A stretch of 64,000 bases of DNA. Origin: Pseudomonadota bacterium (lineage in GTDB: Bacteria > Pseudomonadota > Alphaproteobacteria > Rhizobiales > Hyphomicrobiaceae). The position numbers were made by a program, and so were the translations under genes. The notes beneath the pieces were generated by a model. It made no database searches and was not told where the DNA came from. It worked only from the letters and a program-made list of their open reading frames with translations. Below, piece by piece: positions 43,950 to 52,343 of the stretch. Within the stretch, counting starts at the first letter, position 1; the number at the start of each line of letters is the position of its first letter. The DNA is taken from assembly GCA_018242215.1 (NCBI GenBank), contig JAFECG010000019.1, positions 434,001 to 498,000 of the forward strand. The letters run 5' to 3'.

Positions 43950-46274
43950 ATGATCAAACAATCTGCGCTTCGCCTTGTCGGCATCAGTGTGTTGGGGGTC
44001 TTTTGGGCTGGAAACATCCCAGTCGCAATGGCCGAGCCGACCACGGCGGAGTCATCGAGCGGGACGACGACGTATTTCGCACCGTCCAACGCGCCGGCGA
44101 CGACTGCTGCTATTCCAAAACCATCCGATCCGCCGAAGACCGTTCTTCCCGACGCCGCAGCGGTTCCTCCAAAGGCGAGCCCACCGGCTTCGACGGCCGC
44201 AGTCGCGCCTGCAACGCAGCAGGCGCCTACGGCAGATTCGAAACCCGCCGACACGCCCTCGACGACTACGGCCGTCGTGGCGCCCGCGGCCGACAACGGG
44301 TCAGCTCCGCAGTCGCCTGCTACGGATTTGTCCGCTGCGACTGCGCCGGACGCGAAGCCGGCGGATGCTTCGTCAGCGCCGCCGGTGCAGGACACCGCAC
44401 AACAGCCGAAGCCGGCTGAAACGACGCCAGCCGTCGCTGCTCCGCAGCCGCCGCCTGTCAGCCCGATCGTCGAGGCGGCGCGCGCGAAGCTTTCGGATAA
44501 ATCGCTCGTCGGGCGAAGCAATACCTCGGACGACGTTGCTGCCGCGCGCGACTACTATGATACGCATACCGAACCACTTTGGTTGAAGGACGGGGCCTTC
44601 ACGCATAAGGCCAAAGAGGTCATCGAGACGCTGAGGACTGCCGACGACTGGGGACTGGAGTCGTCTGATTTCGTCATTCCGCCGGTCGGAAGCGGCGCGT
44701 CGGCGGAAGGTTCTGCGGAAGCTCAGCTGACGCTGTCGGCTTTGAAATACGCGCGATTTGCGCGCGGCGGTCGTCTCGACCCCGTATCACTGAGCAACAT
44801 TCTCGATCTGAAGCCGCCGGTCAAAGATGCAAAGTCCGTCATGCGGGAGCTGGCGAGCGCCTCGGCGCCCGGCGCGTTCCTGCGTGGGCTCAATCCGAAG
44901 CACATCGGCTTCGAACGACTTCGCCAGGCTTTGCTGAAAGCGCGGGGCGGCCGACAGGAAGAGGACGAGCAGGTCGATCCGGCTCTTCTCGTGAAGCTGC
45001 CGAACGGCAAGCTGCTGAAGCGCGGTGTCAAGGACGATCAGGTCTCCCTTCTGCGTCAGCGCTTGAAAATTCCGGCCAATGACCCGGCAAACGATCGCGT
45101 CTATGACGATCAGCTCGCGGCTGCCGTCCGTGACATTCAGCGCGACAACGGTCTCAAAGCGAATGGCGTTTTGAGCAATCGGGTGCGCGCCGTTTTGAAT
45201 AAGGCGGGCCAGCCCAAGAAGGTGGATTCATCGCGTTACATAGATCGCCTGATCGTCAATATGGAACGTTGGCGCTGGCTGCCCGCCAATCTCGGGCCGT
45301 TCTATGTGATGAACAACATCCCGGAGTTCACCAGCGAGATCTGGAAAGACAATCGTATCGAGTTGAAGCAGAAGATCATCGTCGGACAGGCGGCGTGGCC
45401 GACGCCGTTGCTTGCCGCAAAGATGCAATACGTGATCTTCCACCCAAGCTGGGGCATGCCGGACGGGATCAAGGCCAAGGAATTGGCGCCGCGTCTTCGC
45501 CGCGCTTCGAGCACCGGGTTCGGCTTCTTCGACCAATTGTTTGGAAATGTCGGCGGCAACGGCGGTGCCGAGGTGCTGCAGGCGTACAAGCTGCAGGTCT
45601 ATTACAACGGACACCAGATCGATCCGGATTCCATCAACTGGAATACGGCCGACCTCCGGCAATATAGCTTCATCCAACCGCCGGGACCGGACAATCCGCT
45701 GGGACTCGTCAAGTTCCGCTTTCCAAACAAGCATGATGTCTACATGCATGACACTCCGGAACGCGGACTCTTCGGCCAGACGTTCCGGGCGCTGAGCCAC
45801 GGCTGCATGCGCGTCGAGGAGCCACGTCGGACGGCTGAGGTCATTCTGGCTGAAGACAAGGGATACTCGCAGGACAAGGTCGGACAGCTCTGGGATTCGG
45901 GCGCCAGCGTCACGCTCTCGAAAGAAGTGCCGGTCTATCTCGTCTACTTCACCGCCCGCATCGGGGATGACGGACAACTCGATACGTACCAGGACATCTA
46001 TGGAATAGACGATCGGGTGATGTCGGCGCTGCGTGGGCATCCGGTGCGCTTCGTGGCGCAGGAAGCGATCGATCCGACGGAAGCCGCCGAGCCGGGCGGT
46101 GCTCCGAGCGCGTCGAATGATGCGTATTTCAACGACGCCGGATCGGATGATCTGCAGGATGCGCCGCCATCACGGAAGACCAACCGGAGCAACAAGAACA
46201 GCGCGTCGGCGAAGAAATCAGGATCGACCGGGAACGCCATCCAGGACGCACTGTCGAATATTTTCCTGAACTAG
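43950..46274 (+). CDS. L,D-transpeptidase (YcbB/LdtD-like)
   Basis: A 774-residue exported protein. The signal peptide ends at about PVAMA; an Ala/Pro/Thr-rich region (about 30-180) follows. A peptidoglycan-binding-type helical region (LLRQRLKIPANDP, then RDIQRDNGLKANGVLSNRV) leads to a YkuD catalytic domain with the active-site motif SHGCMRV. It forms 3-3 peptidoglycan cross-links or attaches proteins to the wall in the periplasm. The C-terminus is Ser/Asn/Lys-rich. The ATG at 43950 gives the signal peptide; the frame also opens at 43914. A terminator follows. Confidence 0.92.
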   Translation: MIKQSALRLVGISVLGVFWAGNIPVAMAEPTTAESSSGTTTYFAPSNAPATTAAIPKPSDPPKTVLPDAAAVPPKASPPASTAAVAPATQQAPTADSKPADTPSTTTAVVAPAADNGSAPQSPATDLSAATAPDAKPADASSAPPVQDTAQQPKPAETTPAVAAPQPPPVSPIVEAARAKLSDKSLVGRSNTSDDVAAARDYYDTHTEPLWLKDGAFTHKAKEVIETLRTADDWGLESSDFVIPPVGSGASAEGSAEAQLTLSALKYARFARGGRLDPVSLSNILDLKPPVKDAKSVMRELASASAPGAFLRGLNPKHIGFERLRQALLKARGGRQEEDEQVDPALLVKLPNGKLLKRGVKDDQVSLLRQRLKIPANDPANDRVYDDQLAAAVRDIQRDNGLKANGVLSNRVRAVLNKAGQPKKVDSSRYIDRLIVNMERWRWLPANLGPFYVMNNIPEFTSEIWKDNRIELKQKIIVGQAAWPTPLLAAKMQYVIFHPSWGMPDGIKAKELAPRLRRASSTGFGFFDQLFGNVGGNGGAEVLQAYKLQVYYNGHQIDPDSINWNTADLRQYSFIQPPGPDNPLGLVKFRFPNKHDVYMHDTPERGLFGQTFRALSHGCMRVEEPRRTAEVILAEDKGYSQDKVGQLWDSGASVTLSKEVPVYLVYFTARIGDDGQLDTYQDIYGIDDRVMSALRGHPVRFVAQEAIDPTEAAEPGGAPSASNDAYFNDAGSDDLQDAPPSRKTNRSNKNSASAKKSGSTGNAIQDALSNIFLN

Positions 46275-46291
46275 CCTCGAAAAGCGAGGGC

Positions 46292-46334
46292 GAAAAAAGA
46301 AAGGGCGGATCACGCGATCCGCCCTTCTTATTTT
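46292..46334. terminator. Bidirectional terminator between the L,D-transpeptidase gene and fba
   Basis: A perfect 10-bp stem (46301-46310 with 46317-46326) and loop CACGCG. An A-run at 46293-46298 serves the minus strand and CTTATTTT the plus strand. It lies between convergent genes. Confidence 0.85.
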
Positions 46335-46352
46335 CAGTTCTCGAGTTGCGCT

Positions 46353-47387
46353 TCAGGCCGCTTTTTCGAGCGTCTGGCTCCACTTTCCAAGCGCGGCGAG
46401 GCTGTTCATTTTCGCCCGGTGCGTGAAGGCTCGCTGACCGGCGGCGACATTCTCCGGCTTGCCGGCCCAGGCCTGAATGGCAGCGGCCTGTAGCGCGCGG
46501 CCATATGAGAAGGTCAACGGCCAGGGCAGCGGACCCGATGCATTCATCAGTGAGAGATGCTCGGTCGCCACTTCGTCGGACTGGCCGCCGGAAAGGAACG
46601 CGATGCCTGGAACGGCCGAGGGGACCGTCGCCTTCAGACACTTGATCGTTTTTTCCGCGACTTCGGCGGGGCTCGCCTGTTTCGCACATTTCTGGCCGGA
46701 GATGATCATGTTCGGCTTCAGAACGATCCCTTCGAGTTCGACGCGCGCGTCGTAAAGCTCGCGGAAGACGGTGCGAAGCGTCCATTCGGTGACGCGATAG
46801 CACTCATCGATATCATGGCCGGAGTGCGGGCCATCCATCAGCACCTCGGGTTCGACGATCGGCACGATGTTGGCTTCCTGGGCAAGTGCTGCGTACCGCG
46901 CGAGCGCATGCGCATTCGCCTTGACGCAATTCCAGGACGGCAGGCCTTCGGCGATGGTGATGACGGCGCGCCATTTTGCGAAGCGGGCGCCGAGCTTGTA
47001 ATATTCGGCGAAGCGTTCGCGCAGGCCATCGAGGCCTTCGGTGATGGTTTCGATCTTTGACGTCGGACCGGGAAGCGGTTTGGCGCCCAGGTCGACCTTG
47101 ATGCCGGGAATCGAGCCCGCGGCCTTCATGACGTCGACAAGCGGTGTGCCGTCCTTGGCTTTCTGGCGGATCGTCTCGTCATAAAGAATGACGCCTGAAA
47201 CATAGTTCTTCATGCCGTCGGTCGCGCGGAACAGCATCTCGCGATAATCGCGACGGCTGTCCTCGGTCGAGGTAAGCTTGATCCTGTCGAAGCGCTTCTT
47301 GATCGTGCTCGTGCTTTCGTCGGCCGCCAAAATGCCTTTACCCGGCGCAACGAGAGCGCGGGCGATATCCTGGAGTTTTTCGCTCAT
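46353..47387 (-). CDS. Fructose-bisphosphate aldolase, class I
   Basis: A 344-residue class I aldolase. The N-terminal DIARALVAPGKGILAADEST is diagnostic, and the Schiff-base lysine lies in LEGIVLKPNMI. The class I (metal-free) type differs from the class II enzyme usual in E. coli. It acts in glycolysis/gluconeogenesis and possibly C1 carbon assimilation. The ATG at 47387 has GGAG about 8 nt upstream; the frame opens at 47426. It follows gap on the same strand by 80 bp. Confidence 0.92.
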   Translation of the reverse strand: MSEKLQDIARALVAPGKGILAADESTSTIKKRFDRIKLTSTEDSRRDYREMLFRATDGMKNYVSGVILYDETIRQKAKDGTPLVDVMKAAGSIPGIKVDLGAKPLPGPTSKIETITEGLDGLRERFAEYYKLGARFAKWRAVITIAEGLPSWNCVKANAHALARYAALAQEANIVPIVEPEVLMDGPHSGHDIDECYRVTEWTLRTVFRELYDARVELEGIVLKPNMIISGQKCAKQASPAEVAEKTIKCLKATVPSAVPGIAFLSGGQSDEVATEHLSLMNASGPLPWPLTFSYGRALQAAAIQAWAGKPENVAAGQRAFTHRAKMNSLAALGKWSQTLEKAA

Positions 47388-47431
47388 AACTTTGTCTCCG
47401 TGGGCCGTTTGCTTAGCAATACTCACAAGAA

Positions 47432-47454
47432 CGGGCGCCGTTCACAGGCGCCCG
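47432..47454 (-). terminator. Stem-loop between gap and fba
   Basis: An 8-bp perfect stem (47432-47439 with 47447-47454) and a 7-nt loop just after the gap stop codon. There is no real T-run on the minus strand. It may partly terminate or stabilise the gap transcript. Confidence 0.5.
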
Positions 47455-47467
47455 CCAAAATTCCGGA

Positions 47468-48478
47468 TCAAATCAGTTTGCCAATCGCGACCGCGGTATC
47501 GGCCATGCGGTTCGAAAAGCCCCATTCGTTGTCATACCAGGCAACCACACGAACGAAATTGCCGTCGATGACCTTGGTCTGGTCGAGTGCGACCGTCGAA
47601 GACGACGGATCGTGGTTCAGGTCCATCGATACGAGTTTTTCTTTCGTGACCGTCAGGATGCCTGACAGGCGGTTCGACTTCGCGGCATCGAGAATGGCGT
47701 TGTTCACTTCGTCGGCGGTGGTGTTGCGTTTCGCGACGAACTTGAAGTCGATCAACGAGACGTTCGGCGTCGGAACGCGCATCGAGGCGCCATCGAGTTT
47801 GCCGTTAAGTTCCGGGATGACGAGCCCGACAGCTTTCGCAGCGCCTGTCGTCGTCGGGATGATGTTCAGCGCGGCGGCACGGGCGCGGTAGAGATCCTTA
47901 TGCAAAGTGTCGAGGGTCGGCTGGTCGCCCGTATAGGAGTGGATCGTCGTCATGAAGCCATGCGCAACGCCAATGGCATTGTGGAGCACATGCACGACGG
48001 GGGCGAGACAGTTCGTCGTGCAGGACGCGTTGGAGATGACGAGGTGATCTTTCGTGAGCTTGTCGTCGTTGACGCCATAGACCACGGTCAGATCAGCGTT
48101 GTCCGCCGGCGCCGAAACGAGAACACGCTTGGCGCCTGCATCGAGGTGCGCCTTCGCCTTGTCCTTGGACGTGAAGATGCCGGTGCATTCGAGTGCGATA
48201 TCAACGCCGAGAGCCTTATGCGGAAGCTCGGCCGGATTTTTGACGGCCGTCACTTTGATCGAGCCGGTTCCTGCGTCGATCGTATCTCCGGAGACTTTCA
48301 CTTCCTTGGGGAAGCGACCATGTACGCTGTCGTACCGCAGGAGGTGAGCGTTCGTTTCGACAGGCCCGAGATCGTTGATGGCGACGACTTCGATATCGGA
48401 GCGGCCACTCTCGACGATTGCACGCAGCACGTTACGACCGATGCGGCCGAAACCGTTGATCGCGACCTTCACAGCCAT
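47468..48478 (-). CDS. gap: Glyceraldehyde-3-phosphate dehydrogenase
   Basis: A 336-residue enzyme. [20 protein letters not shown] is the dinucleotide-binding start, and the catalytic cysteine is C153 in [17 protein letters not shown] after strand 2 keeps the Asp favouring NAD. The substrate-binding [12 protein letters not shown] is near the C-terminus. The ATG at 48478 has GGAGGA 8 nt upstream; the frame extends to 48526. It oxidises glyceraldehyde-3-phosphate in glycolysis and works with fba just downstream. Confidence 0.95.
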   Translation of the reverse strand: MAVKVAINGFGRIGRNVLRAIVESGRSDIEVVAINDLGPVETNAHLLRYDSVHGRFPKEVKVSGDTIDAGTGSIKVTAVKNPAELPHKALGVDIALECTGIFTSKDKAKAHLDAGAKRVLVSAPADNADLTVVYGVNDDKLTKDHLVISNASCTTNCLAPVVHVLHNAIGVAHGFMTTIHSYTGDQPTLDTLHKDLYRARAAALNIIPTTTGAAKAVGLVIPELNGKLDGASMRVPTPNVSLIDFKFVAKRNTTADEVNNAILDAAKSNRLSGILTVTKEKLVSMDLNHDPSSSTVALDQTKVIDGNFVRVVAWYDNEWGFSNRMADTAVAIGKLI

Positions 48479-48758
48479 TCTTTGGAATCCTCCAGAAAAA
48501 ATTGCGACGGATGCGGACGAGTTCACGATGTCGTCGCCGTCGGTCTAGGTTTTGCGGGTCTTTAACGTCAGTTGGTAGGCGCCTGTCAATCAGGCAAGCC
48601 CCCGGGTTCACGTTACGCTCGCGGAATTTCTTTCTACGCGACAGGGGGCAAACACGGGGACGTTTATTGACGACATTTACCTTCGCCACGTAACGTGCCA
48701 AACCAAGCAGTGGTGATCGATGCGTCAATCGTGTCGCCCGAGAGGGCGATGAGAGGCC

Positions 48759-48980
48759 ATGACTGAACGCAACACCGTTAAGATCAAACGCGCGGAAGAC
48801 ATCAAGTCTGCCCGCAAGCCGGCTGGCGACGTCGAGTTGCGGACCGAAAATGCGCGGCTCAGATCCGAGCTTGCGACGGCTCAGCAGCGCATCGCCGAGC
48901 TTGAGCAGCGGACGGCAGATGCGCTCAATCGCATTGATTGGGTTCTCGATTCGCTCCATAGTCTCCAGGGGAACGATTGA
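48759..48980 (+). CDS. Small coiled-coil protein upstream of zapA
   Basis: A 73-residue protein whose central part is a heptad-patterned helix (ELRTENARLRSELATAQQRIAELEQR). No family is securely recognised; such genes regularly precede zapA in Hyphomicrobiales and may interact with it. GAGAGG lies just upstream of the ATG. It ends 45 bp before zapA and is probably co-transcribed. Confidence 0.75.
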   Translation: MTERNTVKIKRAEDIKSARKPAGDVELRTENARLRSELATAQQRIAELEQRTADALNRIDWVLDSLHSLQGND

Positions 48981-49025
48981 GCGTGAGCGTCGTTCAGGGG
49001 GAGAGCGGCGAAGCTGCCGGGCAGG

Positions 49026-49334
49026 ATGGCTGAGGTTCCATTCACGTTCAACCAACGCACCTATCGCTTCCAATGCGAGGAGCATGATGCCCAGCGTCTG
49101 ACGGACATTGTCGACTATTTCAGCACCAAACTGGACAGTCTGGTCCGCGAGCACGGGGCGGTCGGAGACGAGCGCCTCATTCTCATGGCGGCTTTGATGA
49201 TTACGGATGAGCTCTTCGACGCGCGGGCCGACGTCGATGAGCTTCTGGAAGGCAGCACGGCCGAGCTTCGGTCGGTCGCCATTCGGAGCCTCGAGGCTGA
49301 CGACGAAGCCGAGCCGAAGAAACGCCGGGCCTAG
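49026..49334 (+). CDS. zapA: Cell division protein ZapA
   Basis: A 102-residue protein. The N-terminal FNQRTYRFQCEEHDAQRLTDIVDYF and helical DERLILMAALMITDELFDAR match ZapA. ZapA bundles FtsZ filaments at the Z-ring in the cytoplasm. The order zapA, 6S RNA, 5-FCL that follows is typical of proteobacteria. Confidence 0.93.
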   Translation: MAEVPFTFNQRTYRFQCEEHDAQRLTDIVDYFSTKLDSLVREHGAVGDERLILMAALMITDELFDARADVDELLEGSTAELRSVAIRSLEADDEAEPKKRRA

Positions 49335-49369
49335 GAAGACGCATCCGTTAGACTCCCCTAGATTTTTCG

Positions 49370-49560
49370 GCCCGGCTCACATACATCAGCAGACGCTGCG
49401 GGGCTCGTCAGGGACAATATGACCCGGGGGCCTATAAGATCCGCACGGGCGCTGTCCCTGACCGGAGCCGTGGCTCCGGACACATGGTGCCCACCTACGC
49501 TCGTAGGGACCACGCGGGATCATCGTCTCAACGGCCTTCGCGGCATTTATTCCGTCTCCA
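49370..49560 (+). ncRNA. ssrS: 6S RNA (SsrS)
   Basis: The 245-bp gap between zapA and the 5-FCL gene has the classical location of ssrS. Internal structure includes a 10-bp perfect stem GTCAGGGACA/TGTCCCTGAC (49407-49416 with 49453-49462) enclosing a GC-rich internal region. A 7-bp hairpin follows at 49463-49478, then the GACACATGGTGCCCACCTACG segment with a small CTAC/GTAG hairpin. I recall this last segment from rhizobial 6S RNAs. 6S RNA binds sigma-70 RNA polymerase by mimicking an open promoter. The ends are approximate. Confidence 0.75.
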
Positions 49561-49579
49561 GGGCGTGCAATCATTGAGA

Positions 49580-50155
49580 ATGGCGGACGCTAAAAAAGAT
49601 CTGCGCGCCGAAGCGCTTCTGCGCCGGAAGGAAGCCTTCGAGCGCCACGGCCCGGAGGCGAGCCGCAAGATCGCCGCCCAGGGCTTGGATTTTCTCGGCA
49701 TTAAGCCCGATGCGATCGTGTCGGGATTTGCGGCCATTCGCGACGAGATTAATCCCGCCGCACTGATGGCGTGGCTGCACGCGGAAGGCTTCCGGCTTGC
49801 CCTCCCGGTGATGCAGGGTCGGGGGAAGCCGCTTCTGCTCAGGTCGTGGTCGCCCGGCGATATGATGGCGCCGGCGGCGTGGGGGATTGCGGAGCCTCTC
49901 GAAGACAAACCGGAAGTCGAACCCGATGTCGTCCTGGTGCCGCTGCTGGCGTTCGATGCGCGGGGTCACCGCCTGGGCTACGGCGGCGGCTTCTACGACA
50001 GGACACTCAACAGATTGCGGAAATCGAGACGGGTCGTGGCCGTCGGTCTCGCGTACGACGAACAAATGGTCGACGCGGTGCCGGTCGAAAGCTATGACGA
50101 AAAACTCGATTGGGTCCTGACACCCTCAGGGCCGCACAAATGCAAAAACCTCTGA
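49580..50155 (+). CDS. 5-formyltetrahydrofolate cyclo-ligase
   Basis: A 191-residue protein. The N-terminal KKDLRAEALLRRKEAF, the central RLALPVMQGRGKPLLLR and the Mg/ATP-binding LLAFDARGHRLGYGGGFYDR are typical. It converts 5-formyl-THF to 5,10-methenyl-THF with ATP, salvaging a one-carbon unit. I use the ATG at 49580; the frame is open to 49484 but that would overlap the 6S RNA. The gene follows 6S RNA as in many proteobacteria (ygfA/fau). Confidence 0.93.
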   Translation: MADAKKDLRAEALLRRKEAFERHGPEASRKIAAQGLDFLGIKPDAIVSGFAAIRDEINPAALMAWLHAEGFRLALPVMQGRGKPLLLRSWSPGDMMAPAAWGIAEPLEDKPEVEPDVVLVPLLAFDARGHRLGYGGGFYDRTLNRLRKSRRVVAVGLAYDEQMVDAVPVESYDEKLDWVLTPSGPHKCKNL

Positions 50156-50167
50156 TCCGGGATTTTC

Positions 50168-50995
50168 ATGCGTCTTTTGTTTCTCGGCGATATCGTCGGC
50201 CGCGCGGGTCGTACGGTGGTTTGCGATGCATTGCCCGGACTCATCAATCGCTACAGTTTGGATTTTGTCGTCATCAACGGTGAGAATGCTGCGGGGGGCT
50301 TTGGCATTACCGAGACGATCGTGAACGATCTGATCGACGCTGGCGCGGATTGCGTCACGCTCGGCAATCATGCGTTCGATCAGAAAGAAGCGCTTGTCTT
50401 CATCGAACGGCAGGATCGGCTTGTCCGGCCGCTCAATTATCCGAAGGGGACGCCGGGAAAAGGCGCAGCGCTTCTGAAGGCGAAGAGTGGCGCCGATGTT
50501 CTTGTCGTCAATGCCATGGGCCGCGTTTTCATGACCGAGCTTGATTGTCCGTTCCGCGCGATCGATGCGGAGCTGACAGCCTGCGCGTTGAAGCGAGGGG
50601 CCGATGCGATCCTGATCGATTTTCATGCCGAAGCGACGAGCGAAAAACAGGCGATGGGTCTGTTCCTCGACGGCCGGGTCAGCGTTGTCGTCGGCACGCA
50701 TACACATACGCCCACGGCAGACGGACGAGTCTTGCCGGGTGGGACTGCTTACCTTTCCGACGCCGGAATGTGCGGGGACTACAACTCGGTACTCGGCATG
50801 GAGGCGGACGAGCCGATAAACCGTTTCCTCACCCGGATTCCGCGCGGCCGCTATGAGCCCGCTCCGGGACCTGGGACGATTTCTGGCTTCGCGGTCAATA
50901 TCGATGACAAAACGGGTCTTGCCGTGAAGTCGGGTCCTTTGCGGCTTGGGCCGCACCTCGAACCGGCTACGCCCGAATTTTGGGTCGATGGCTGA
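50168..50995 (+). CDS. YmdB-type metallophosphoesterase (TIGR00282)
   Basis: A 275-residue phosphoesterase. MRLLFLGDIVGRAGR starts with the first metal ligand, NGENAAGG carries the second motif, TLGNHAFD the NH(D/E) motif, and GTHTHTPTADGRVLPGG the final HxH motif. In Bacillus YmdB hydrolyses cyclic nucleotides; in this order its role is unknown. It is 12 bp after the 5-FCL gene and probably co-transcribed. Confidence 0.9.
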   Translation: MRLLFLGDIVGRAGRTVVCDALPGLINRYSLDFVVINGENAAGGFGITETIVNDLIDAGADCVTLGNHAFDQKEALVFIERQDRLVRPLNYPKGTPGKGAALLKAKSGADVLVVNAMGRVFMTELDCPFRAIDAELTACALKRGADAILIDFHAEATSEKQAMGLFLDGRVSVVVGTHTHTPTADGRVLPGGTAYLSDAGMCGDYNSVLGMEADEPINRFLTRIPRGRYEPAPGPGTISGFAVNIDDKTGLAVKSGPLRLGPHLEPATPEFWVDG

Positions 50996-51102
50996 CGTCA
51001 GGGGCTGAATTTCAGGCCAAATAGCGGGCTCCCTTGACCGCCGCGCGGCCGTTGCGCAAAAGACGAGCTTCAGCACAATTCCCATACCGAGCGAGCACGA
51101 GC

Positions 51103-51852
51103 ATGGCCGGCCATTCGCAGTTCAAGAACATCATGCACCGCAAGGGCAAGCAGGACGCGATGCGTTCGAAGCTCTTTGCGAAGCTTGCTCGTGAGATCAC
51201 GGTCGCCGCGAAATCGGGGACACCCGATCCGGACATGAACCCCAGGCTGCGCCTGGCGATCCAGGAAGCCCGCGCCGAGAACATGCCGAAGGACAATATC
51301 GAGCGCGCCATCAAGAAAGCGCAAGGGGGCGATCTCGCGAACTACGAAGCCGTTCGCTACGAGGGTTATGCGCCGGGTGGCGTCGCTGTGATCGTTGAAG
51401 CGCTGACAGACAACCGGAACCGAACCGGCGGCGTCGTCAGAAGCGTCTTCACGAAATTCAACGGCAATCTCGGTGCGACCGGCGCGGTCGGGCACATGTT
51501 CAACCACATCGGCGAGATCACCTATAAGCCTGAAGCCGGATCGGCCGAGGCGGTTCTCGAAGCATCCATCGAGGCCGGTGCGGACGATGTTCAGTCGGAT
51601 GAGAACGGCCACGTCGTCACGACGGCTTTCGAGTCGCTGGGCACCGTCGCGGCCGCGCTCGAAAAGACGCTTGGCCAGGCGCAGAGTGTGAAGGCCGTTT
51701 GGAAGCCGAACCTCACGACATCGGTCGACGAGGACAACGCGCAAACCATCATGAAGATGCTGGCCGCGCTCGAGGACGATGACGACGTTCAGAACGTCTT
51801 CGCCAATTTCGAGATTTCGGATGACGTCCTGAAGAAGCTCACAGCTGCCTGA
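51103..51852 (+). CDS. YebC/PmpR-family regulator
   Basis: A 249-residue YebC-family protein. [21 protein letters not shown] is the signature N-terminus, and [20 protein letters not shown] follows. The family acts as DNA-binding regulators (PmpR) or, as shown for some members, on ribosomes stalled at proline stretches. It starts at the ATG at 51103; the frame opens at 51034. Commonly encoded just upstream of ruvC, as here with one gene between. Confidence 0.92.
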   Translation: MAGHSQFKNIMHRKGKQDAMRSKLFAKLAREITVAAKSGTPDPDMNPRLRLAIQEARAENMPKDNIERAIKKAQGGDLANYEAVRYEGYAPGGVAVIVEALTDNRNRTGGVVRSVFTKFNGNLGATGAVGHMFNHIGEITYKPEAGSAEAVLEASIEAGADDVQSDENGHVVTTAFESLGTVAAALEKTLGQAQSVKAVWKPNLTTSVDEDNAQTIMKMLAALEDDDDVQNVFANFEISDDVLKKLTAA

Positions 51853-51858
51853 GCAACT

Positions 51859-52176
51859 CTATCCTGCGGTATAAAAAATCCCGAAGACGATCAGGACAGG
51901 GCCCGCGATGATCATCAAGAGCCCAACGATACCGAGGAACTGCGCCATTGCGTTGCGAAAGCGGGCGGCTGCGCCGATTTTGGCAGCGGGAGGGGGCGGG
52001 ACCCGAGTTTTTCCCGGAGAATTTTTGCGGAGTTTGTTAATTGCGGCTTCGGTCGCGGCCGCTGCGATCGCATCGCGGTCATCGTTGCGTCGGCCCCAGC
52101 GAAATAGCCAGAATCCGCCCAGGAGCAGCAATACGCCTGCCACAATCCAATGCGGGTGAGTGAAACTCAGGTCCAT
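51859..52176 (-). CDS. Two-TM protein of unknown function
   Basis: A 105-residue protein. The first span is WIVAGVLLLLGGFWLFRWG and the second FLGIVGLLMIIAGPVLIVFGIFY, with an Ala/Lys/Pro-rich cytoplasmic linker between. No family is recognised. It is convergent with the YebC gene, ending 6 bp from it, and divergent from the hydrolase gene. Confidence 0.7.
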   Translation of the reverse strand: MDLSFTHPHWIVAGVLLLLGGFWLFRWGRRNDDRDAIAAAATEAAINKLRKNSPGKTRVPPPPAAKIGAAARFRNAMAQFLGIVGLLMIIAGPVLIVFGIFYTAG

Positions 52177-52343
52177 CCCATCCTCATCGACGGCGGCCTG
52201 TTGCCAGTTTCTTATTCATTCCGCAACACTAAAGCCGAAATCTTGGGTTTTTACGAGGCCCGGTGCGACTGCAAGGCGAGGGACGCGTGCTTTGCGGGGA
52301 AAACGCACTATGGTTGGGGCGTACACGGCGTACGGGAGTAGGC

